A stretch of 13,186 nucleotides of DNA, from contig CBDVCD010000070.1 of NCBI GenBank assembly GCA_965372385.1, forward strand, positions 1-13,186. The letters are read 5' to 3'. This stretch comes from JASJBU01 sp965372385 (GTDB taxonomy: Bacteria > Pseudomonadota > Gammaproteobacteria > Chromatiales > Chromatiaceae). The stretch's first letter is position 1; each line of letters begins with the position of its first letter. The notes under the pieces are model-generated. The model was not told where the DNA came from, ran no database searches, and saw nothing but the letters and a program-made list of their open reading frames with translations. The translations under genes and the position numbers were made by a program. Of this stretch, positions 1 to 6,715 are shown in pieces.

Positions 1-156
1 TTTGAGATTGAAAATCGCTCGAAGATTGCCTGAAGAGGGGCGTGAGACTGGATAATTTATTTTTTCCGCGGCCCTAACCCGACAAAACCAAAGAATGAGC
101 GGAATAGTGACCAATTAAGTTAGAATACCCGTCCCAATCATCAACCCGATGGAACC
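1..156 (+). promoter_or_regulatory. upstream region of dacA
   Basis: No gene can be assigned to the first 156 bases. The reading frames at the extreme left close at 31-33 and 53-55, so the tail of an upstream + strand gene could end here, but too little is visible to identify it. An AT-rich stretch with a run of T lies at 55-65. A TAGAAT hexamer at 121-126 could be a -10 element, but no convincing -35 box lies 16-18 bases upstream of it. GGAA at 151-154 is a short ribosome-binding site just before the dacA start. Confidence 0.3.
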
Positions 157-1299
157 ATGACAGTCAAACATATCCCAGCAGCCCTTTTCCTCCTTCTTGT
201 TTCACTCGGCACCCCCCTGTTGGCGGCAGTCCCCATGCCGGCGCCTCCCACCCTGGCGGCCTCCGGCTATCTGCTGATGGATTTCGACTCCGGCAGGACC
301 TTGGTGGAAAAGGATTCGGATCAACGGCTGGAACCCGCCAGCCTGACCAAGATCATGACCGCCTATGCGGTTTTCAGAGAGCTGAAGGAGGGGCATATCC
401 GCCTCGATGAAGAGGTCCTGATCAGTGAAAAGGCCTGGCGCACCCCTGGCTCGCGCATGTTTATCGAGGTAGGCAAGCGGATCAAGGTCGAGGACCTGCT
501 CAAGGGCATGATCATCCAGTCGGGCAACGATGCCTGTGTCGCCCTGGCCGAGCATATCGCCGGCACCGAGGGTACCTTTGCCGAGGTGATGAACAATCAT
601 GCCAAGCGGCTGGGCATGGCGAATACCCACTTCGAGAACAGTACCGGCCTGCCCCACGACAACCACTACACCACACCCGCCGATATCGTCAAGGTGGCGG
701 CCGCCACCATCCGGGAGTTTCCTGAGTACTACACCTGGTACAGTGACAAGGACTTCTTCTTCAACAAGATCAAGCAACACAACCGCAACAAGCTGCTGTG
801 GCGAGACGAGAGCGTGGACGGCATCAAGACCGGCCATACCGAGGCCGCCGGCTACTGCCTGGTTGCCTCCGCCAAGCGTGAGCAGATGCGCCTGATCTCC
901 GTGGTGATGGGGACCAAGAGCGAAGAGGCGAGGGCCAAGGCGAGCCAGTCGCTACTCAACTACGGCTTTCGTTTCTATGAGACCCACCGGCTCTATGCTG
1001 GAGGAGACGCGCTCAACAGGGCCCGAGTCTGGAAGGGAGACAAAGAGCAGATCGCCCTGGGCCTGCGGGAAGACCTGAGCGTCACCATTCCCCGCAACCA
1101 GTACAAGCATCTCAACGCCGAGATGCAGATCGACCCAAAGATCATGGCGCCGGTCGCCCAGGGTTCGGTACTGGGCCAGGTCAGCATCAGCCTGAACGGG
1201 GAAGAGATCGCTAAGGCACCTCTGGTATCACTGGAAGCCATCACCGATGGTGGCATCTGGCAACAGGTCAAGGACAGCGCCCTGCTCTGGCTGGAATAG
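157..1299 (+). CDS. dacA: D-alanyl-D-alanine carboxypeptidase (PBP5/6 type)
   Basis: Low-molecular-mass penicillin-binding protein, peptidase family S11. It removes the terminal D-Ala from peptidoglycan pentapeptides on the periplasmic side of the inner membrane. The 380-residue length fits the family (about 390-400). An N-terminal signal peptide (residues 1 to about 24, hydrophobic FLLLVSLGTPLLAA) is followed by the three catalytic motifs: SLTK with nucleophile S62 and K65, SGN at 122-124, and KTG at 224-226. Residues from about 275 form the beta-rich PBP5 C-terminal domain, and the last 15 residues look like the usual amphipathic membrane-anchoring helix. It heads a tight + strand cluster with ybeD (4-nt gap), lipB and lipA, the gene order of E. 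coli. The choice among dacA, dacC and dacD names rests on this synteny. Identification as an S11 carboxypeptidase is firm. Confidence 0.96.
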   Translation: MTVKHIPAALFLLLVSLGTPLLAAVPMPAPPTLAASGYLLMDFDSGRTLVEKDSDQRLEPASLTKIMTAYAVFRELKEGHIRLDEEVLISEKAWRTPGSRMFIEVGKRIKVEDLLKGMIIQSGNDACVALAEHIAGTEGTFAEVMNNHAKRLGMANTHFENSTGLPHDNHYTTPADIVKVAAATIREFPEYYTWYSDKDFFFNKIKQHNRNKLLWRDESVDGIKTGHTEAAGYCLVASAKREQMRLISVVMGTKSEEARAKASQSLLNYGFRFYETHRLYAGGDALNRARVWKGDKEQIALGLREDLSVTIPRNQYKHLNAEMQIDPKIMAPVAQGSVLGQVSISLNGEEIAKAPLVSLEAITDGGIWQQVKDSALLWLE

Positions 1300-1303
1300 G
1301 CAC

Positions 1304-1573
1304 ATGAACCTAGAAACCGAGAGCCTCCTGGAATTCCCCTGTGAATTCGCCATCAAGGCGATGGGCAAGGCGGAGCCCGGCTTCGATACCCTGGTGTTGG
1401 AACTGGTGCGGCGGCACGCGCCGGATCTTCATGCAGGGGCCGTGCGAAGCCGCCCCAGCAAAGGTGGCAAATGGGTCTCGATAACCATCACCCTGCAGGC
1501 CCAGAGCAAGGCCCAACTCGATGCCATCTACCGGGACCTGAGCGCCCATGAAAAAATTGTCATGGCGCTTTGA
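1304..1573 (+). CDS. ybeD: YbeD/DUF493 family protein
   Basis: Small cytoplasmic protein of 89 residues belonging to the YbeD (DUF493) family; E. coli YbeD has 87. The family has a small alpha/beta ACT-like fold and is thought to be regulatory; its role is not settled. Family-typical segments are LLEFPCEFAIKAMG near residues 8-21, the RRHAPD segment near residue 36, and SKGGKWVSITITLQA near 50-64. The reading frame is open further upstream, but the ATG at 1304 gives the family-length protein and lies 4 nt after the dacA stop, so I chose it over a start inside dacA. It sits between dacA and lipB as in enterobacteria, which suggests cotranscription. No strong Shine-Dalgarno is present, so translational coupling to dacA is likely (inference). 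Confidence 0.92.
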   Translation: MNLETESLLEFPCEFAIKAMGKAEPGFDTLVLELVRRHAPDLHAGAVRSRPSKGGKWVSITITLQAQSKAQLDAIYRDLSAHEKIVMAL

Positions 1574-1593
1574 TTTCCTGCCCAGGTTGATTT

Positions 1594-2238
1594 GTGAGCG
1601 GTCATCTCGTTGTCAAACAGCTCGGCCTACAGCCTTATGAGGTCATCTGGCGGGCGATGCGTGACTATACCGAGCAGCGGGACGAGTCGAGCCATGATCA
1701 GCTGTGGTTGTTGCAGCACCCAGCCATCTTCACCCTGGGACAGGCAGGCAAACCCGAACACCTGCTCAACCCGGGCGATATCCCTGTCATCAAGACAGAC
1801 CGTGGCGGCCAGGTGACCTATCACGGACCCGGCCAACTGATCGCCTACCTGTTGCTCGATCTGCGCCGTGCGAAGCTGGGGATCAGGGCATTGGTCACCC
1901 AGCTGGAGCAGGCGGTCATCGCACTGCTGGCGGACTACGCTATCCCCGCGGTCTCCAGGCCCGATGCACCGGGCGTCTATGTGGACGATCGCAAGATAGC
2001 CGCCCTGGGCCTGCGGGTCAGGCAGGGATGCAGCTTGCATGGCCTGAGCCTGAATGTCGATATGGAGCTGGAGCCCTTCAGCCGCATCAACCCCTGCGGT
2101 TATCCTGACCTTGCGCTCACCCAGCTTAGCGATTTGGGCATTCACACCGATTTACCCACCATTGGGCGGGAATTGGCGCGCCACCTGGCCGCCGGTTTGG
2201 GATACACTTGCGACTTTACATCTCATTCGATCCCGTAG
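1594..2238 (+). CDS. lipB: octanoyl-[acyl-carrier-protein]:protein N-octanoyltransferase
   Basis: LipB transfers octanoyl from acyl-ACP to the lipoyl-domain lysine of E2 subunits and GcvH, the first step of endogenous lipoate assembly, in the cytoplasm. The 214-residue product has the family signature: the RGGQVTYHGPGQ segment (residues 70-81), DRKIAALGLRV with catalytic K134, and NPCGY with catalytic C168. The start is GTG at 1594, preceded by CAGG about 8 nt upstream and 20 nt after ybeD; no ATG is available at the expected N-terminus. The TAG stop (2236-2238) is formed by the GTAG head of a palindromic repeat beginning at 2235, so the repeat defines the C-terminus. LipA, which acts next, is the following gene, but the two are separated by 189 nt of repeat-rich DNA. 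Confidence 0.96.
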   Translation: MSGHLVVKQLGLQPYEVIWRAMRDYTEQRDESSHDQLWLLQHPAIFTLGQAGKPEHLLNPGDIPVIKTDRGGQVTYHGPGQLIAYLLLDLRRAKLGIRALVTQLEQAVIALLADYAIPAVSRPDAPGVYVDDRKIAALGLRVRQGCSLHGLSLNVDMELEPFSRINPCGYPDLALTQLSDLGIHTDLPTIGRELARHLAAGLGYTCDFTSHSIP

Positions 2239-2300
2239 GCTGGGCACCGCCCGCCAATGGGCTGAATCGGGCAGCAGTCGGTGGGCGGTGCCCAGCCTAC
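2235..2300. repeat. GTAG-headed palindromic repeat after lipB
   Basis: A perfect 18-bp inverted repeat: the left arm at 2235-2252 begins GTAGGCTGGGCACC and the right arm at 2283-2300 is its exact reverse complement. They are separated by 30 nt that contain further GC-rich dyads (for example GCTG...CAGC). The match continues beyond one mismatch for two more base pairs. The GTAG head and inverted pairing resemble REP sequences mobilised by RAYT (REP-associated tyrosine transposase) enzymes; that family assignment is inference. The left arm's TAG is the lipB stop codon. RNA from either strand would form a very stable hairpin. A T-run at 2313-2317 follows but is too far away for a classical terminator. 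Confidence 0.85.
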
Positions 2301-2319
2301 AAACTGATCTGGTTTTTCT

Positions 2320-2388
2320 ACCACGAAGAGCACGAAGGTCACGAAGCAACAAAATCATGAACTTCGTGTCCTTCGTGAACTTCGTGGT
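2320..2388. repeat. CACGAAG triple-unit inverted repeat
   Basis: The left arm at 2320-2346 and the right arm at 2362-2388 are 27-nt inverted copies with three mismatches, around a 15-nt loop. Each arm is itself a tandem of three CACGAAG heptamers at 9-nt spacing, with variable dinucleotides between them. This is clearly not coding and not a CRISPR: there are no unique spacers. From memory, similar CCACGAAG-type intergenic repeats occur dispersed in many environmental proteobacterial genomes; I cannot verify that here. It lies between lipB and lipA, about 40 nt upstream of the lipA start, and would form a long imperfect hairpin in the lipA leader if transcribed from lipB. Confidence 0.8.
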
Positions 2389-2427
2389 GAACATCAAAAA
2401 CGACGCTATTCTCGGCGGCCAAATTTC

Positions 2428-3399
2428 ATGACTGACATAAAAAACTATCAGCCACCCTCCCGCTCCACGCCGCAGAGCCATCAGCGCGGCGAGAGCAAAC
2501 TCTCCCGTATCCCGGTGAAGGTAGAGAGACAGCAGGATCAGCTGCGCAAGCCCAAATGGATTCGCGCCAAGGCCCCGCTGGGCAGAGAGGTCAACCGGAT
2601 TCGTCGCATCCTGCGCGAGAAGGGGCTCAGCTCGGTCTGCGAGGAGGCCGCCTGTCCCAATCTGGGGGAGTGTTTTCACCATGGTACCGCCACCTTCATG
2701 ATCATGGGGGACATCTGCACCCGCCGCTGCCCCTTCTGCGACGTGGCCCACGGCAAACCTCAGCCCCTCGATCCCAACGAGCCGGAGCAGCTCGCCGCTG
2801 CCATCGAGGCCATGCAACTGAAGTATGTGGTGATCACCTCCGTGGATCGGGATGACCTGCGCGATGGGGGCGCGGAACATTACGCGAACTGCATCCAGGC
2901 CATTCGCGAGCGGATGCCAAAAACCCGAGGGGAGATCCTGGTACCCGACTTTCGCGGCCGCGAGCAGGTCGCTCTGGAGATACTCGCCGCCACACCTCCG
3001 GATGTCTTCAACCACAACCTGGAGACCGTACCCCGGCTCTACCGGCAGGTCCGTCCAGGGGCCGACTATCGGGGTTCCCTGGAGCTGCTGCGGGCCTTCA
3101 AGCAGATGCAACCTGAGCTGCCCACCAAATCCGGCATCATGCTGGGGCTGGGCGAGGAAAGAGATGAGGTGGAACGGGTGATGTGGGATCTGCGCGAGCA
3201 GGGCTGCGAGATGCTGACCCTGGGCCAATACCTGCAGCCCAGCCGGGATCACCTGCCGGTGGCGCGTTATGTCACTCCTGACGAGTTCGACGCACTACAT
3301 GAGCTGGGGGAGAGCATGGGCTTCAGCAACGTGGCCAGCGGCCCCATGGTGCGCTCCTCCTACCACGCCGACCTGCAGGCCAACACCTTGATGGGGTGA
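2428..3399 (+). CDS. lipA: lipoyl synthase (radical SAM)
   Basis: LipA inserts two sulfur atoms at C6 and C8 of protein-bound octanoyl groups, completing lipoate on E2 and GcvH. The 323-residue protein is of family length (E. coli 321). It has the auxiliary-cluster cysteines in CX4CX5C (C71, C76, C82), the radical-SAM CX3CX2C motif (C97, C101, C104), and the C-terminal RSSY motif (309-312) whose serine ligates the auxiliary cluster, which is sacrificed as sulfur donor. The N-terminal 45 or so residues are polar and variable, as is usual. The ATG at 2428 lacks a clear Shine-Dalgarno. The leader is packed with two palindromic repeats, which leaves only about 40 nt of ordinary sequence upstream. 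Whether lipA is read from lipB or has its own promoter is not visible. Confidence 0.97.
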   Translation: MTDIKNYQPPSRSTPQSHQRGESKLSRIPVKVERQQDQLRKPKWIRAKAPLGREVNRIRRILREKGLSSVCEEAACPNLGECFHHGTATFMIMGDICTRRCPFCDVAHGKPQPLDPNEPEQLAAAIEAMQLKYVVITSVDRDDLRDGGAEHYANCIQAIRERMPKTRGEILVPDFRGREQVALEILAATPPDVFNHNLETVPRLYRQVRPGADYRGSLELLRAFKQMQPELPTKSGIMLGLGEERDEVERVMWDLREQGCEMLTLGQYLQPSRDHLPVARYVTPDEFDALHELGESMGFSNVASGPMVRSSYHADLQANTLMG

Positions 3400-3431
3400 T
3401 GGCTGCCAGCCGTGGTTGTTGATCTGGCTGT

Positions 3432-4457
3432 TCAATCCGCATCGTGCAGATGGCTGTCGTAGCGCTCCATGAGGTAACAGAGACAGTCCTGGCGGATGAC
3501 GTCTTCATCGATGGTCAGCATGGAGGGCATCACCGGTCGTTGCAGGCAAAGCTGGCCCTCTTCGATAGAGAAATAGCGCTCCGTCACATCCATCCCGGCC
3601 TCATCCCTGACATCCAGTGCAACGGACGCCATGCCGTTCACCCTGCCGAACAGCGTGCCTCCAGGCAGCTCGCGAAAGTTCATATGATCCAGATCGGGCA
3701 GGAATAGGATATCCGAGTCTCCGGGTGTAAAACTGAAACTGACGCTCTCCGGCACCTTGACCTGGGCCACAGTATGGAAGAGATCGATATCCTGGTCGGC
3801 CAGGGGTTGGGTCGGATGTTCCTTCAGATGCAGACAGGCATCCAGGTACTCCATTGCATGTTCGACACCATGGACCTGCCCCACCTTGCCACACTCCAGG
3901 GTAACGGCGGGGCAGAGTTCCGCCAACGCCATCGACTGGACACCTTTGGGACGTAGAAAATAGACCACCGTTCTGCCAAAGATGTTGGCGAGATGGAGAA
4001 AGCGGGGATCGAGCCGGTTGACACAAGCGTAGTGGGGATTGATCCCGGTGTTGTTGTGCACATCCACACTGGCGAAGGGGCGGCGCTGGCGCATGCGCTC
4101 CACCACCTGCCGCATCATCGACTCTTCCGGCGAGCCGGTAGGTTCACAGCCGGGCCAGACCCGATTGTAGTCCGGCTGGTCACTGAGACGGCGAACCCGC
4201 TTGGCCGCCGCGGCCAGGTTACCGATGAAGAGGCTCATCGCCCGAGGCAGCTCAGCGCCCCCGGCATAACGGCGGAGAAGTTTTCTCACCGCATCCCAAC
4301 CCACGGTCTCGTTGCCGTGCATCAACACGGAGACAAACAGCGGCTTGGTCTGCCTGCCGGGCAGGTGAATGAGTGTCGGCCCCCGCTGATGAGCCGCCAG
4401 CTGATGGGCCTCAAGCGCTAACAGCCCATCCGGGAGAGTTTCCAATTCCTGCAACAT
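3432..4457 (-). CDS. M14-type zinc hydrolase, succinylglutamate desuccinylase/aspartoacylase family
   Basis: A 341-residue cytoplasmic protein (no signal peptide) of the carboxypeptidase-like AstE/aspartoacylase superfamily, which hydrolyses the amide bond of N-acyl amino acids. Visible active-site elements are HGNE with zinc ligands H47 and E50, the DYNRVWPG segment (96-103, equivalent to the NRxFPG of aspartoacylases), DVHNNTG with third zinc ligand H134, and TLECG with the probable catalytic base E188. The remaining 140 residues form a beta-rich C-terminal part. It is the last gene of a minus-strand group (murU, GCS2-like ligase, this gene) and converges on lipA with only 32 nt between stops. 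The start ATG at 4457 has GAGGT about 11 nt upstream. The substrate is unknown; it is not clearly AstE, since no ast genes are nearby. It may act on a product of the neighbouring ligase (inference). Confidence 0.85.
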   Translation of the reverse strand: MLQELETLPDGLLALEAHQLAAHQRGPTLIHLPGRQTKPLFVSVLMHGNETVGWDAVRKLLRRYAGGAELPRAMSLFIGNLAAAAKRVRRLSDQPDYNRVWPGCEPTGSPEESMMRQVVERMRQRRPFASVDVHNNTGINPHYACVNRLDPRFLHLANIFGRTVVYFLRPKGVQSMALAELCPAVTLECGKVGQVHGVEHAMEYLDACLHLKEHPTQPLADQDIDLFHTVAQVKVPESVSFSFTPGDSDILFLPDLDHMNFRELPGGTLFGRVNGMASVALDVRDEAGMDVTERYFSIEEGQLCLQRPVMPSMLTIDEDVIRQDCLCYLMERYDSHLHDAD

Positions 4458-4514
4458 CCCGACATTCTACCTCTGAATGAAATGCGATGCTCTTTTGCCT
4501 ACCCCGTTAAAATC

Positions 4515-4530
4515 CAGCATGGGGATGCTG
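4515..4530 (-). terminator. small hairpin between ligase and hydrolase genes
   Basis: A perfect 6-bp stem CAGCAT/ATGCTG with a 4-nt loop. On the minus strand it is followed within two bases by a short T4 run (GATTTTAA). It lies about 20 nt past the ligase stop, in the 91-nt gap before the hydrolase gene. It could act as a weak terminator or partial attenuator between the two genes. The stem is short and the T-run brief, so confidence is low. Confidence 0.3.
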
Positions 4531-4548
4531 CGGAATATACCAAACAGC

Positions 4549-5967
4549 CTAAACACTCCACTCATGGACCGGTCTGCCACTCTGCTGCTGTTCCAGATAG
4601 GCCTGGATCAGACCCTGGCAATCATTTCCATACCGGTGTGCCCAGGCACGCTGCCATCCGGCCCCGGTCTGCCTCTTATCCAGACGGCCCTGAATGATAT
4701 CCAGCCACTGCTCGACCTCCACCCTGTCTACCCCCAATTGCTCCAGACCCAGTCTCGCCTTGGGCAGCAGCACCTCACTGAGCAGTTCCACTGCCTTGAC
4801 CGGACGCCAGTCCATCCAGAAGAGTTCCGCCGCCAAACCAGCTCGAGCGGCTGAATAGAAGTTGCCGCGCGCCCGCTGAAAACTCAGACTGCTTTCGAGC
4901 TCTCTATACTCGGCCTGCAGCCCCGTCACCAGTCCAAAATAGAACGCGGCATTAGCGATACTGTCCATCACGCTGGGTCCGGCGGGCACCACCCGGTGCT
5001 CGATGCGCAGGTGTGGGCTACCCTGATCGTCAAATCCAATCAACGGCCGATTCCAGCGCCAGATAGTGCCATTGTGCAGACGAAGATGCGCCAGGCGCTC
5101 AATGGGCTCGTCCATGAGCCGCGGCAGCAGGATCGGATAGCGCGCGAGATTTGCGGTGAAATTCTCCATGATCGATTCACGCACATAGCGGATGCCAAAG
5201 CTCACCCGCTTTGTCAGGTCGGATGCCCCAACGGAGATTGCCTGCTCGAACAGGGGAATGCGGGTCTCATCCCATAGTTCATGCCCGAACAGGAAGGGCG
5301 AATTGGCGGAGATCGCGACCATCGGCCCGGAAACCATTTTCGACAGGTTATAGAGTCGCACGGCCTGCTCGGCATTCACCTGGAGATGGATCTGAAAAGA
5401 GGTGGTGGCCGACTCCAGCATGACATCCTCATGTTGCAGGTGTAATGGCGCCCTGCCATCGATATCGAGTTCCACCGGCCTGCCTTGGCGGAGCTTGAAG
5501 ACCTGATCATTCAGCGCCTGGTAACGGTTGAGCGGCGACATATTGGCCAGGGTCAGGTGCTCTGGATTGAGTGTGGGAAGTATGCCAACCATGCCCAGTT
5601 GAGCCTGTAGGGTGGAGGCGGTCGCATTACATTGCGCCCAGAGTCGGTTCAACTCCCGAGCCATCTGACTGAAGACCCGCCCTTGCAAAGGACGGGCGGT
5701 GCTGTTGATCTCAAGATTGAAGGTCGCCAGCTCGGGAACGACCAGAGGGTTATCGAATCTCTCGAGGAATTGTTGGTTGATCGGCGCCGGGTTGCCGCTG
5801 CTGTCCAGCAAACAGCACTCCAGTTCGAAGCCACCGACGTTATGACCATCGGAAAAGAGACCGTCCCGGAACCACTGCTCAAGCAAGCGAGTCTCCGCCT
5901 GGAGGCGGGCCTTGAATTCGGCAAAGTCTTGCGCGCCGAATTGACTCGAAGTGATCTCCTGACCCAT
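4549..5967 (-). CDS. glutamate-cysteine ligase family protein (GCS2-like carboxylate-amine ligase)
   Basis: A 472-residue cytoplasmic protein of the glutamine-synthetase-like fold ligases in the GCS2 (Pfam PF04107-type) group. These use ATP to join a carboxylate, usually the gamma-carboxyl of glutamate, to an amine. The N-terminal GGFELECCLLD (residues 45-55, E48 and E50) supplies candidate metal-binding acids. NLEIN (84-88), TSFQIHLQV (189-197), ANSPFLFG (221-228) and RIEHRVVPAGPS (321-332) mark the ATP and substrate site. It is longer than YbdK-type members (about 370) and unlike E. coli gshA in sequence, so I do not call it gshA; true gamma-glutamylcysteine synthesis is possible but unproven. 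It starts 4 nt after murU, implying translational coupling, and is followed by the M14-type hydrolase. Confidence 0.82.
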   Translation of the reverse strand: MGQEITSSQFGAQDFAEFKARLQAETRLLEQWFRDGLFSDGHNVGGFELECCLLDSSGNPAPINQQFLERFDNPLVVPELATFNLEINSTARPLQGRVFSQMARELNRLWAQCNATASTLQAQLGMVGILPTLNPEHLTLANMSPLNRYQALNDQVFKLRQGRPVELDIDGRAPLHLQHEDVMLESATTSFQIHLQVNAEQAVRLYNLSKMVSGPMVAISANSPFLFGHELWDETRIPLFEQAISVGASDLTKRVSFGIRYVRESIMENFTANLARYPILLPRLMDEPIERLAHLRLHNGTIWRWNRPLIGFDDQGSPHLRIEHRVVPAGPSVMDSIANAAFYFGLVTGLQAEYRELESSLSFQRARGNFYSAARAGLAAELFWMDWRPVKAVELLSEVLLPKARLGLEQLGVDRVEVEQWLDIIQGRLDKRQTGAGWQRAWAHRYGNDCQGLIQAYLEQQQSGRPVHEWSV

Positions 5968-5971
5968 TTGC

Positions 5972-6634
5972 CTAGTTTCCCGCTAACACACGCTCCAGTT
6001 CCACCAAGCGCTCCAGGGCGCCGACATCGATCCAGACTCCATGGTGAACTTCACCGCTCACCCGATGTTTTTGCATGGCCTTTCTCAGCAGCGGCGCCAG
6101 TGGAAAAGCCCCGGCATGACTGCCGCTGAACAGCTCGGGGTGGTAGACCCCGATACCACTGAAGGTAAGGCGATCGGTGGCACCCTCCAGCAACTGCCCG
6201 TTGCTCAATACGAAATCACCCTGAGGATGATGTGCGGGATTGTTAACCATAACGAGATGCGCCAACTGCCCCTCGGCCAGATGCATGCTGCTGAATTTGA
6301 AATCGCACCAGATATCCCCGTTCACCACCAGAAAGGGTTCCTCTCCCAGTAAGGGTAGTGCATTAAAGATGCCTCCACCGGTCTCCAACGCCGCTTTTTC
6401 CGGAGAATAATGAATGGAGACACCCCAGCGATGGCCATCCTGAAGATAGGCCTCGATCTTTGCACCCAGATGGGCATGATTGATGACCAGCTCATTGATA
6501 CCCGCGGCCGCGAGCCGTTGGATGTGATATTCGATCAGTGGCTTGCCCGCAACAGGGAGAAGCGGTTTGGGCGTGTGGTCGGTGAGTGGCCGCATGCGTT
6601 CGCCGCGACCAGCGGCCAGGATCATGGCTTTCAT
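5972..6634 (-). CDS. murU: N-acetylmuramate alpha-1-phosphate uridylyltransferase
   Basis: Nucleotidyltransferase of 220 residues that converts MurNAc-1-phosphate and UTP to UDP-MurNAc in the MurU/AmgK peptidoglycan-recycling route, in the cytoplasm. It opens with the sugar-nucleotidyltransferase signature MILAAGRGERMRPLT and continues with TPKPLLPVAGKPLI (K23 contacts the nucleotide phosphate). It has the metal-binding NGD at 105-107 and WIDVG with D203. The length, the MKAMILAAG start and the GERMRPLT motif favour MurU over larger RmlA- or GlmU-type enzymes; a mannose-1-phosphate guanylyltransferase-like role is the alternative. The frame is open 15 codons upstream to 6679, but that segment is encoded by the REP repeat, so I set the start at 6634. 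The kinase partner amgK, adjacent in Pseudomonas, is not in this window. Confidence 0.85.
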   Translation of the reverse strand: MKAMILAAGRGERMRPLTDHTPKPLLPVAGKPLIEYHIQRLAAAGINELVINHAHLGAKIEAYLQDGHRWGVSIHYSPEKAALETGGGIFNALPLLGEEPFLVVNGDIWCDFKFSSMHLAEGQLAHLVMVNNPAHHPQGDFVLSNGQLLEGATDRLTFSGIGVYHPELFSGSHAGAFPLAPLLRKAMQKHRVSGEVHHGVWIDVGALERLVELERVLAGN

Positions 6635-6644
6635 CTTATTGCAT

Positions 6645-6715
6645 GTAGGATGCGGTGAGGCACGAACCGCATCGAGCAAGACTGATGCGATTCTTGCGGC
6701 CTCACCGCATCCTAC
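6645..6715. repeat. inverted pair of GTAG-type REP sequences (REPIN/BIME-like)
   Basis: Two REP-like units face each other between rho and murU. The left unit, 6645-6673, is GTAG followed by a perfect 8-bp hairpin GATGCGGT/ACCGCATC around a 9-nt loop. The right unit, 6684-6715, is on the opposite strand with a GATGCG/CGCATC hairpin and ends in CTAC. The outer 17 bp (6645-6661 and 6699-6715) are perfectly complementary. A conserved GTAG head plus an individual hairpin, arranged as an inverted doublet, is the hallmark of RAYT-mobilised REPINs. The right unit starts on the last base of the rho stop codon. The doublet occupies nearly the whole 80-nt rho-murU gap and may terminate, stabilise or partly insulate the transcript. 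Confidence 0.88.

Noticed and set aside
202..837. Minus-strand open frame of 211 codons opposite dacA
   Set aside because: Low-complexity Val/Gly/Leu/Asp-rich translation typical of an antisense frame in GC-rich coding DNA; dacA is unambiguous.
599..895. Plus-strand 98-codon frame inside dacA
   Set aside because: A Thr/Pro/Ser-rich shifted frame fully inside dacA without any domain.
1247..1303. Upstream extension of ybeD inside dacA
   Set aside because: The family length and conserved start fit the ATG at 1304.
2320..2388. CACGAAG repeats as a CRISPR array
   Set aside because: Units are 7 nt at 9-nt spacing with no spacers, and the two arms are inverted.
2054..2431. Plus-strand open frame running through the CACGAAG repeat
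   Set aside because: Its translation is a repetitive Phe/Val/Asn pattern produced by the repeat itself and overlaps lipB in another frame.
2152..3252. Long minus-strand open frame of 366 codons opposite lipA
   Set aside because: It runs antisense through the repeats and lipA, has no recognisable domain, and its composition is the mirror of lipA codon use. LipA on the plus strand is certain.
3400..3431. Terminator between the convergent lipA and M14-type genes
   Set aside because: Only a 4-bp GGCT/AGCC stem with no T-tract on either strand; not enough to call.
6635..6679. 15-codon N-terminal extension of murU
   Set aside because: The extra codons are encoded by the REP doublet, while MurU homologues start at MKAMILAAG. 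The open frame is accidental.
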